From NCBI GenBank assembly GCA_042408415.1, contig JBHORE010000207.1, forward strand, positions 1 to 13,307: a DNA stretch of 13,307 bases. The letters run 5' to 3'. The translations under genes were made by a program, and so were the position numbers. Below the pieces are notes generated by a model. That model saw nothing but the letters and a program-made list of their open reading frames with translations, had not been told where the DNA came from and did no database searches. Shown here one piece after another: positions 1-5,323 of the stretch. Position 1 is the first letter of the stretch. Each line of letters begins with the position of its first letter. The stretch is from Thermobaculum sp042408415 (GTDB taxonomy: Bacteria > Chloroflexota > Chloroflexia > Thermobaculales > Thermobaculaceae).

Positions 1-666
1 CTTGAGCATCACAAGGCGTTCATCAGCATAGGGCACGATGAGTACTGGTCCCGCCGGATGCGGGAGAACGTGCAGAGGGCGCGTGACGCTGGTGTGAACC
101 TAGCGTTCTTCGGGGGCAACGACGTCTTCCGTCACATACGCTTTGCGCCCTCCAGCTCTGGCGTGCCCGACAGGATAATCGTTTGCTACAAGAGTGCGAG
201 CATAGACCCCGTCAAGGGCAAGGACAGCACCGTCAACTGGCCAGATCCGCCTGTCAGCGAGCCCGAGCAACCGCTCATTGGTCTCAACTACGGCGGTATG
301 GACAAGGATGGTGCCGACTACGTGGTCATCCACTCAGATAGCTGGGTATACGCCGGCACCGGCTTCCATGACGGCGATAAGGTCAAGGGTCTCGTGGGCT
401 ATGAGTACGACACCTATGATCCCCATGCCCCCAAGCCCCAGGCCAGGTCTTATACGCTCTTGGCCGACTCCCCCATCTACAAGCACGGGGAATTAGTGGG
501 GCACGGCAACACCAGCATCTACCAAGCTCCCAGCGGCGCGTGGGTGTTCGACGCCGGCTCTATATGGTGGGGCTGGGGACTGGACAAGCCCGGGGTGGCC
601 GATCCCAGGATAGAGCGTATGACGGCCAACATTCTAAACAAGTTCGCTGCCTCTCCTGCGCGCTGA
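1..666 (+). CDS. N,N-dimethylformamidase beta-subunit-like protein, C-terminal part (5' end outside window)
   Basis: The reading frame is open from base 1 and runs 221 codons to TGA at 664-666, so the start codon and N-terminal part lie upstream. The visible part opens with a stretch reading HKAFISIGHDEYWSRRMREN, followed by NLAFFGGNDVFRHIRFAP, RIIVCYK and a Trp/Pro-rich VNWPDPPVSEPEQPLIGLNY segment. These blocks are characteristic of the C-terminal domain found in the large subunit of N,N-dimethylformamidase and in many secreted or uncharacterised bacterial proteins. The family fold is glutamine-amidotransferase-like. The C-terminus (WVFDAGSIWWGWGLD...) resembles the end of the same domain. 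The true substrate is unknown; many carriers of this domain are not proven formamidases. An internal ATG at 58 is only a methionine inside the conserved block, not the start. Confidence 0.72.
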   Translation, partial: LEHHKAFISIGHDEYWSRRMRENVQRARDAGVNLAFFGGNDVFRHIRFAPSSSGVPDRIIVCYKSASIDPVKGKDSTVNWPDPPVSEPEQPLIGLNYGGMDKDGADYVVIHSDSWVYAGTGFHDGDKVKGLVGYEYDTYDPHAPKPQARSYTLLADSPIYKHGELVGHGNTSIYQAPSGAWVFDAGSIWWGWGLDKPGVADPRIERMTANILNKFAASPAR

Positions 667-670
667 GAGT

Positions 671-679
671 TGATATAAT
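671..679 (+). promoter_or_regulatory. Extended -10 promoter (TGATATAAT) for the VOC gene
   Basis: TGATATAAT is a perfect extended -10 (TGnTATAAT), 5 bp after the stop of the previous gene. Transcription would begin near 686, giving a leader of about 20 nt that contains the GGAGG ribosome site at 698-702. No -35 match is seen at the expected place (651-656 is CTCTCC), which is normal for extended -10 promoters. Confidence 0.55.
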
Positions 680-707
680 GGCCGCTCAATCTAATATGGA
701 GGTGGAT

Positions 708-1091
708 ATGAGCGTCAAGCTGGGAGTGGTGGGTATAGCCACCCAGGACATGGCGACATCTCTGGCTTTCTATCGCCTACTGGGGTTGCCCCTGCCCGAG
801 GGACAGCCATTGGAGTCGCACGTGGAGTTGGACCTAGGAGGCGTACGCCTGTGTTGGGACGAGGTCGAGCTTCTGCGGGAGGTCTATCAGCGATGGGAGG
901 AGCCCCGAGGTCACAGGATAGAGTTGGCCTTTGAGTGCTCCTCCCCCGCCGAGGTCGATCGGATCTACGAGCGCGTCGTTGCCGGTGGCTATGAGGGTTA
1001 TAGGGAGCCCTGGGATGCCTTCTGGGGACAAAGGTACGCCGTACTCCGGGACCCGGACGGTAACCTGATCAGCCTGTATGCTGCAATGTAA
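708..1091 (+). CDS. VOC (glyoxalase/bleomycin-resistance fold) family protein
   Basis: This 127-residue protein has the usual length of a single-unit vicinal-oxygen-chelate protein, two beta-alpha-beta-beta-beta modules. The first module is VVGIATQDMATSLAFYRLLGLPLPEG followed by HVELDLGGVRLCWD. The second ends with FWGQRYAVLRDPDGNLISLYA, the very typical 'DPDGNxIxLY' closing strand. The family covers metal-dependent dioxygenases, isomerases, glyoxalases and drug-binding proteins, so the reaction cannot be assigned. The open frame extends upstream to 540, inside the previous gene. I choose ATG 708 because GGAGGTGG at 698-705 precedes it and because the VOC fold starts right after it. It is 41 bp downstream of the amidase-like gene and has its own -10 box. 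Its stop lies 6 bp from the stop of the convergent CAP gene with no terminator-like stem between them. Confidence 0.85.
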   Translation: MSVKLGVVGIATQDMATSLAFYRLLGLPLPEGQPLESHVELDLGGVRLCWDEVELLREVYQRWEEPRGHRIELAFECSSPAEVDRIYERVVAGGYEGYREPWDAFWGQRYAVLRDPDGNLISLYAAM

Positions 1092-1097
1092 AACACC

Positions 1098-2351
1098 TCA
1101 CCCACCGGTGGCGAAGCGCACCTGCCCCCTGACTGGCCTGCCCCACCGGTCGTAGACCTGGTAGTACAGGGTGTACCAAGTGTTGGGGCTCAGAGCGTTG
1201 ACTGGCCGCAACGAGATGCTGGTGGTGTAGGAGTCGGTGGATTCCGCCACATCTACCGCCACGTTGGTGCCGTCGGACCTCTTCAGGCTGAGCCCCACCG
1301 CCTGCCAGTAGCTGCCAACGTAGCTGTTGGGCACGAGCGTGTAGCTGCGCAGGCCGCGCTCAAAGTACAGCCGGATAGTGGGGGTGAGGGATACTCCAGT
1401 CGCGTCGTCGCTTGGTGAGCTGCTCCTCAGTCCCCCTGGGGGAGGCTGGGTGGTGAAGGACCATGTATAGCTGAAGCTACGCTCATCACTAGAGCTTCCA
1501 GTAGGAGAGTAAACTCCCTTGAAGGTAACTGTATAGGTGGTGCTGTAGTCCAGAGGGTCTTTGGGAATGAAGCTCAGGCTGGTAGACCACTGGTGAAATT
1601 GATCGTTCTGAGGGCTAAGCCTGTAGCCTGGGATCACCTTGCCGTCGCTGGCACGCACCATCTGGATGGAGGTGTAGCGCACGGTCCCCCTGTACCAGGT
1701 GATCGATACCGGGTAGCCCACGGGGAAGTCTCCCCCGAACTGCTCCACGGGATTGGGGTACTCACCGTCCAGGTAGGTGCCGACGCCTCGTTGATTGGGT
1801 CGCGGCCATCGCACCATAGGACCGGTGCGGGAGTAGTCGTTCCCGAAGTCCATCACCTGCGCGGACCTACCGTCCTTGTAGTAGACGCCATAGCCTATGT
1901 TCTCCGTGCGGGGGCTGATGATCGCGAAGCGGTGGTAGATCCCCGTCATCCACCATTGCACGGCGTTGTCTACTCCTATGTACGTGCGCGTGCCCACAGA
2001 CCCTTCGGAGCTCCACCTAATGTTCTCGGTCACCGAGGAGTTGCTGTAGCCGAACAGTTCGGCCCGGTCGTAGGGGCTGTATGCTACGTAGTAAGGGCTG
2101 CTCTTCTGGGTCTCGTAGTGGTCCATCTCACCAGTCTCCAGCATGTACACTGCGTGCTTGCGGGCAGCAGTATTTAGAGCGGTCGTGGCGGTGACCGGCG
2201 GTATCCCGACCGATTGCCTGTAGCGGTTGACCTCGCTCAAAGCCCGGGCCTGCTCGTCAGCTATCGATATCCCGGCAAGGGCGGTGCGGGGCGCGAGGAG
2301 AGCTAGGAGCGCTAGGCAGAGCGACAGGCACAGATATACCTTGCTGATCAT
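1098..2351 (-). CDS. Secreted CAP/SCP-domain protein with two Big_5-like Ig domains
   Basis: The 417-residue protein starts with a classic Sec signal peptide (charged MISK, a Leu/Cys/Ala-rich core, and TALA|G cleavage near residue 26). Residues about 33-172 form a CAP (PR-1/SCP/YkwD) domain: LNTAARKHAVYM with H66, MDHYE with H78, VTENI with E109, and YHRFAIISPRTENIGYG with H140, the usual cavity residues. Two Ig-like units follow, about 208-302 and 310-415, with the 'PxDDATGVSLTPTIRLYF' and 'LSPNTWYTLYY' patterns of Big_5 (SbsA Ig-like) domains. Bacterial CAP proteins are extracellular; some are proteases or lipid binders, many have no known activity. The start is the ATG at 2351, with GGAGGG seven bases upstream and the signal peptide immediately after it; an upstream in-frame start at 2390 has neither. 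The Ig units suggest cell-surface or sugar-polymer contact. Confidence 0.88.
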   Translation of the reverse strand: MISKVYLCLSLCLALLALLAPRTALAGISIADEQARALSEVNRYRQSVGIPPVTATTALNTAARKHAVYMLETGEMDHYETQKSSPYYVAYSPYDRAELFGYSNSSVTENIRWSSEGSVGTRTYIGVDNAVQWWMTGIYHRFAIISPRTENIGYGVYYKDGRSAQVMDFGNDYSRTGPMVRWPRPNQRGVGTYLDGEYPNPVEQFGGDFPVGYPVSITWYRGTVRYTSIQMVRASDGKVIPGYRLSPQNDQFHQWSTSLSFIPKDPLDYSTTYTVTFKGVYSPTGSSSDERSFSYTWSFTTQPPPGGLRSSSPSDDATGVSLTPTIRLYFERGLRSYTLVPNSYVGSYWQAVGLSLKRSDGTNVAVDVAESTDSYTTSISLRPVNALSPNTWYTLYYQVYDRWGRPVRGQVRFATGG

Positions 2352-2407
2352 TAGACATCCCTCCGAACTCAACAAGCCTCTTAGGTGCATCGAGGCGTAA
2401 ATAAAAA

Positions 2408-2413
2408 CTTATA
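2408..2413 (-). promoter_or_regulatory. Candidate -10 box for the CAP gene
   Basis: On the minus strand this reads TATAAG, within the AT-rich core of the divergent intergenic region (2352-2560). Transcription would begin near 2401 and give a leader of about 50 nt with the GGAGGG site. No good -35 hexamer lies 16-18 bp upstream, so the call is tentative. Confidence 0.25.
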
Positions 2414-2417
2414 TATC

Positions 2418-2436
2418 GCATTATTGCACAAAATGC
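2418..2436. promoter_or_regulatory. Imperfect 19-bp dyad, possible operator
   Basis: GCATT at 2418-2422 is mirrored by AATGC at 2432-2436 around a partly symmetric centre (GCATTATTGCACAAAATGC). It lies 4 bp from the candidate CAP -10 box and between the two divergent genes, where a regulator would bind. It may be chance in AT-rich DNA. Confidence 0.22.
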
Positions 2437-2517
2437 ACATAACTACTATACGTAATCATCATGAAACTTGACTGAATATCCCGTATCGGGGGATGAAGGA
2501 ATTTTAATGCTATTGCT

Positions 2518-2534
2518 GGGTAGTTGAGCTACCC
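2518..2534. promoter_or_regulatory. Inverted repeat GGGTAG-5-CTACCC over the MFS -35 region
   Basis: Two perfect 6-bp arms (2518-2523 and 2529-2534) flank TTGAG. The candidate -35 hexamer TTGAGC (2524-2529) occupies the centre of the dyad, a position suited to a repressor operator. A short RNA hairpin role is unlikely because the dyad lies upstream of the inferred transcription start. Confidence 0.35.
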
Positions 2535-2554
2535 CAAAGGCATTGAGATATAAT
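2524..2554 (+). promoter_or_regulatory. Promoter of the MFS gene, apparently producing a leaderless mRNA
   Basis: TATAAT at 2549-2554 is a perfect -10. The candidate -35 is TTGAGC at 2524-2529 with a long 19-bp spacer. Only six bases separate the -10 from ATG 2561, so transcription should start at or next to the A of the start codon. There is no Shine-Dalgarno sequence before this ATG. Confidence 0.6.
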
Positions 2555-2560
2555 GATGCT

Positions 2561-3922
2561 ATGTCTCAGCAGCGTCAACGGTCCAGCCGCGCCGAAGGCA
2601 ATGGGGAATTAGTGGCCCTTGAGCAGTCTCCCTATGCGGAGTCCGCGATCGCCTCCTCATCACTCGAGGAGCGCAGCACGGTACAGGCCCCGCAGGGGAC
2701 GTTTGCTTCGCTGCATCTGCCTGAATATCGCTTGTTCTTCTTTGCCGCGCTCATCAGTAACTCTGGGATGTGGATGCAGTCGGTGGCTCAGGGCTGGCTG
2801 GTGGTGACGCTCTCGAGGTCCGAGTTCTACGTGGGGCTGGTGGGGTTCTGTGCCACCATACCTAACCTATTCCTATCGCTGCTTGGTGGGGTGCTGGCGG
2901 ACAGGGTGGACAAGCGGTGGCTGCTGATCGTCAGCCAGGTGCTGCTGGGGGTGATCGCTGGAGCGCTCGGCCTGCTGATCTTCGTGGGTCGGATCCAGCT
3001 GTGGCACCTGATGCTGTTGTCCTTCCTGTCGGGAGTAGTGGGGGCGCTGACCAATCCTGCGTTTCAGGCGATCGTGCCTGAGATCGTGGGCAAGAGGTAC
3101 TTGATGAACGCCATAGCCCTCAACTCAGCGCAGTTCAACCTCACTAGGATCCTGGGCCCTACGATAGGGGGAGCCCTCTTGAACTTGCTGGGCACGGCCG
3201 CGATGTATTTCGCCAATGCCCTAAGCTACTTCGTATTCGCGCTTGCCATGTATATCATCCACCCGAAGTACCCGCCGCAACACCGGGTAGCGTACTCTGG
3301 AGGAATAGTCCACTCTCTCCTGGAAGCGTGGAGGTACGTGTGGTCGCACGGGCTCATGCGCGTGGTGGTGCTGCTGGCGGTGGTACAGACCATTTTTCTC
3401 TTCCCTTATACCACGTTGCTGCCGGTGTTTGCCAAGGAGGTGCTGCACGCGGGTGCGATGGGTTACAGTTTGTTCCTGACGGCGATGGGGGTGGGGGCGT
3501 TCATCGCCGCGCTCATGTTGGCCAGCATCGGAGATACTCCCCACAAGGGCAGGCTGATGGTCACGGCACAGCTGGTGTTCGCGGCCGCCGTCGTGGTGTT
3601 CGCTGTCTCCAGGTGGCTGCCGCTGTCGCTTCTGGCGCTCCCCTTCGCTGGCTGGGGCATGGTGACCTATATGGCCACGGGCAACACCCTGCTGCAGGCG
3701 ATAGTCACCGACGACATGCGGGGCAGGGTGATGAGCATCTGGGTGCTCGCGGGTCTGGGAATGATGCCTGTGGGAAACCTGCTGGCTGGAGCGCTGGCAG
3801 CGTGGCTTACACCCACCGCTGCGCTTGTCCTCGGGGCGATCATCACGGTGATCTTGACGCTACTTGCCGTCAGGTGGGAACCCTCGATGCTGCGTCCCCA
3901 GGTGTTCATTCCTGAGAGCTAG
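2561..3922 (+). CDS. MFS transporter, EntS/MFS_3-like exporter
   Basis: This 453-residue protein has about twelve hydrophobic segments after an unusually polar N-terminal tail of roughly 50 residues. Family marks include the loop 2-3 motif GGVLADRVDKR (residues 109-119), RILGPTIGG around residue 200 (the motif C-like GPxxGG), and MRGRVMSIW in the second half. The pattern matches the MFS_3/enterobactin-exporter-like branch of drug and siderophore exporters; the substrate is unknown. It would act in the cytoplasmic membrane as a proton-coupled antiporter. I prefer ATG 2561 over the in-frame TTG 2543 because TTG 2543 lies upstream of the perfect -10 box and could not be on the transcript. The mRNA then appears leaderless. 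Its last 17 bp overlap the convergent response-regulator gene. Confidence 0.88.
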   Translation: MSQQRQRSSRAEGNGELVALEQSPYAESAIASSSLEERSTVQAPQGTFASLHLPEYRLFFFAALISNSGMWMQSVAQGWLVVTLSRSEFYVGLVGFCATIPNLFLSLLGGVLADRVDKRWLLIVSQVLLGVIAGALGLLIFVGRIQLWHLMLLSFLSGVVGALTNPAFQAIVPEIVGKRYLMNAIALNSAQFNLTRILGPTIGGALLNLLGTAAMYFANALSYFVFALAMYIIHPKYPPQHRVAYSGGIVHSLLEAWRYVWSHGLMRVVVLLAVVQTIFLFPYTTLLPVFAKEVLHAGAMGYSLFLTAMGVGAFIAALMLASIGDTPHKGRLMVTAQLVFAAAVVVFAVSRWLPLSLLALPFAGWGMVTYMATGNTLLQAIVTDDMRGRVMSIWVLAGLGMMPVGNLLAGALAAWLTPTAALVLGAIITVILTLLAVRWEPSMLRPQVFIPES

Positions 3923-4301
3923 CCGCCTCCTGGTTCCTGGAGAGCTGGAGGTACTGCTGTATCTGGGAGAGCAGCGTGTCCAGGTCGAACGGTTTGGGGA
4001 TCACACCAGCGCAGCCCATCTCCAGTGCCTGTTCCCTGCTGACCGTGTAGGCGGTGAACACTACGGTGGTTACCTTTGAACCGGCGCGCTCACAGCCTAG
4101 ACGCAGGCTATCGATCGCCGCCTGAGGGTCGTCTCCCTGGGAGTCCAGCAGGAACAGATCGGCCCCGTGGAGCTCGATGTGCTCCAGTGCCTCCGTCAAG
4201 CTCTCCGGGACCACCACCTCGTAGCCCTCCTCTCGGAGTACCATGTTCACGAACTCCCGAATGTCGGGGTTGTCCTCAAACAGCACTATCTTCGCGGACA
4301 C
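3906..4301 (-). CDS. Single-domain response regulator (receiver only)
   Basis: The 131-residue protein is a stand-alone CheY-like receiver with no output domain. The phosphorylation set is complete: acidic pocket E9/D10 (LFEDNPDIREF), phospho-acceptor D53 (LFLLDSQGDD), T83 (VFTAYT) and K103 (IPKPFD). The loop after D53 is longer than in CheY. It probably relays phosphate or acts by protein contact, as in multi-step phosphorelays; no histidine kinase is in the window, so its partner is elsewhere. The start is GTG at 4301 with GGGGGAG three bases upstream. It is convergent with the MFS gene and overlaps its 3' end by 17 bp, so the two messages are partly antisense to each other and no terminator separates them. 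Confidence 0.88.
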   Translation of the reverse strand: MSAKIVLFEDNPDIREFVNMVLREEGYEVVVPESLTEALEHIELHGADLFLLDSQGDDPQAAIDSLRLGCERAGSKVTTVVFTAYTVSREQALEMGCAGVIPKPFDLDTLLSQIQQYLQLSRNQEAASSQE

Positions 4302-4341
4302 AATCTCCCCCTAGCAAGGCCCTCGCGGAAAAACAGCAAAT

Positions 4342-4350
4342 CCTATATCA
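4342..4350 (-). promoter_or_regulatory. Candidate extended -10 (TGATATAGG) for the response regulator
   Basis: The minus strand reads TGATATAGG, an extended -10 with one weak base at the end. Transcription would start near 4335 and the leader would be about 35 nt. No clear -35 is present. Confidence 0.35.
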
Positions 4351-4437
4351 TGGAGAAAGCAAAGCCAACAGACACAGCTCCATGGCTACGTTCTTGCTGT
4401 GTAGTCTCGAGTAGCCTGGTATTAGAGATACTCAATG

Positions 4438-4443
4438 TATAAA
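4438..4443 (+). promoter_or_regulatory. Candidate -10 (TATAAA) for the HTH regulator gene
   Basis: TATAAA is the best -10-like hexamer before the regulator gene, but no -35 lies at the right distance. Transcription from it would start near 4450, inside the phased AGTAC repeats, leaving a leader of about 75 nt. The rest of the 4302-4526 gap holds only these sites and the response-regulator promoter candidate. Confidence 0.25.
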
Positions 4444-4445
4444 AA

Positions 4446-4470
4446 AGTACACTCTAGTACTAAATAGTAC
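4446..4470. repeat. Three AGTAC copies in exact 10-bp phase, candidate operator
   Basis: AGTAC occurs at 4446-4450, 4456-4460 and 4466-4470, exactly one helical turn apart. The middle copy sits in the perfect palindrome TAGTACTA (4455-4462). Sites repeated on one face of the helix are typical of cooperative binding by an HTH protein. They lie 57-81 bp before the HTH regulator gene, so autoregulation is a natural guess. Confidence 0.4.
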
Positions 4471-4475
4471 AGGAA

Positions 4476-4487
4476 AGGCCATGGCCT
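4476..4487. repeat. Perfect 12-bp palindrome AGGCCATGGCCT
   Basis: A self-complementary dodecamer lies 6 bp after the AGTAC triplet and 39 bp before the regulator start codon. It could be an operator or a small hairpin in the leader. Confidence 0.3.
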
Positions 4488-4526
4488 GTCAATACGCTTT
4501 GGTCAAGATTGGTTGGAAGTGAGCTG

Positions 4527-5273
4527 ATGGAGAGTCCGGAGAAGGATCTGCTAGGGGTAGAAGAGGTGGCCCAGTACTTAGGTGTGCGCCCTGTGACCAT
4601 CTACCGATGGTGCAGGGAGGGTCGGCTGCCGTGCGTGAAGTTGGGGAAGGTATGGCGCATACGCCGCTCTTCTCTAGAGGAGTTCATCCGCGGCAGGGAG
4701 CAGGCGCGCACGCTCACCGGCTTCCTCAACTCCTTTATCCGCACTCCCGATAGGCTGGTCGCGGTTGTAGGTAGTCAAGAGTTAATGCACAGGGTGGATG
4801 CTGCCTTCTTCCAGGTGGGTGAGGCACGCGGCGCTCTGCTGGCAAAGTTCTATATAGGAGAGGATATCAACGCTGAGGGGCTCAGGTCGGCATACTCAAG
4901 GTTTGGTCTAGATGTCCGACGCCTAGAACAGGAGGGCAGGATGATCTTCGTCCGGGAGCTCGACCCTCTCAAGGGCCGTGCCAGCTCCCTCAGGCAGCTG
5001 ATAGACGAGAAGAGCGATTTGGGGATGCCCATTTGGGCTAGCTTTGATTGGACGGAGGATGTGGATCTGGACACGGCGCTTGAACAACAGGAAGATCTCT
5101 CCAAAGCCACCGGTAACAGGGAGTTGGTGCTCAAGACGGCCGTGCTTTCGGATGTGGTGGAATCCTGGCCGGCGCGCGACCGTCTGCGCATGGAGGAGGC
5201 CTTTGACGGCGTTATTTGGGCCACGGACCAGCACGTGCACCTCACTCGTATAGTGCCTCTGCCCCATGAGTAA
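4527..5273 (+). CDS. Excisionase-type HTH regulator with MEDS-like sensory domain
   Basis: Residues about 7-58 of 248 form an excisionase/AlpA-type winged HTH domain: LLGVEEVAQYLGVRPVTIYRWCREGRLPCVKLGKVWRIRRSSLEEFI is the full family pattern. The remaining 185 residues resemble the MEDS domain (methanogen/methylotroph DcmR sensory domain), seen in KFYIGEDINAEGLRSAYSRFGLDVRRLEQEGRMIFV, then LRQLIDEKSDLGMPIWASFDWTED, and a closing FDGVIWATDQHVHLTRI. MEDS domains are thought to derive from a RecA/KaiC-like fold and to sense small molecules; in DcmR the domain belongs to a repressor of dichloromethane dehalogenase. There is no Walker A here. ATG 4527 is preferred over TTG 4509 because GGAAGTGAG lies just upstream of it. 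The gene stands 50 bp before the ClC gene on the same strand, suggesting local control. The HTH call is firm; the MEDS call is by pattern memory. Confidence 0.8.
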   Translation: MESPEKDLLGVEEVAQYLGVRPVTIYRWCREGRLPCVKLGKVWRIRRSSLEEFIRGREQARTLTGFLNSFIRTPDRLVAVVGSQELMHRVDAAFFQVGEARGALLAKFYIGEDINAEGLRSAYSRFGLDVRRLEQEGRMIFVRELDPLKGRASSLRQLIDEKSDLGMPIWASFDWTEDVDLDTALEQQEDLSKATGNRELVLKTAVLSDVVESWPARDRLRMEEAFDGVIWATDQHVHLTRIVPLPHE

Positions 5274-5306
5274 CTGCTAGGTATGCGGTCGTCGTCATAG
5301 ATGTAG

Positions 5307-5312
5307 TACAAT
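5307..5312 (+). promoter_or_regulatory. -10 box (TACAAT) before the ClC gene, near-leaderless
   Basis: TACAAT ends 11 bp before ATG 5324, so transcription should start near 5319 and leave a leader of about 4-5 nt. No Shine-Dalgarno sequence is present. The heptamer TAGTACA (5304-5310) overlaps the box and matches one of the AGTAC copies before the regulator gene. No convincing -35 is seen. Confidence 0.42.
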
Positions 5313-5323
5313 GACTTAGCGCT

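Noticed and set aside
1593..2177. 194-codon plus-strand frame opposite the CAP gene
   Set aside because: Antisense shadow of a well-supported gene; rich in Val/His/Arg with no domain pattern or ribosome site.
3328..3915. 195-codon frame overlapping the MFS gene in another frame
   Set aside because: Low-complexity Gly/Ala/Arg/His translation and no start signal; the MFS frame has the membrane and motif evidence.
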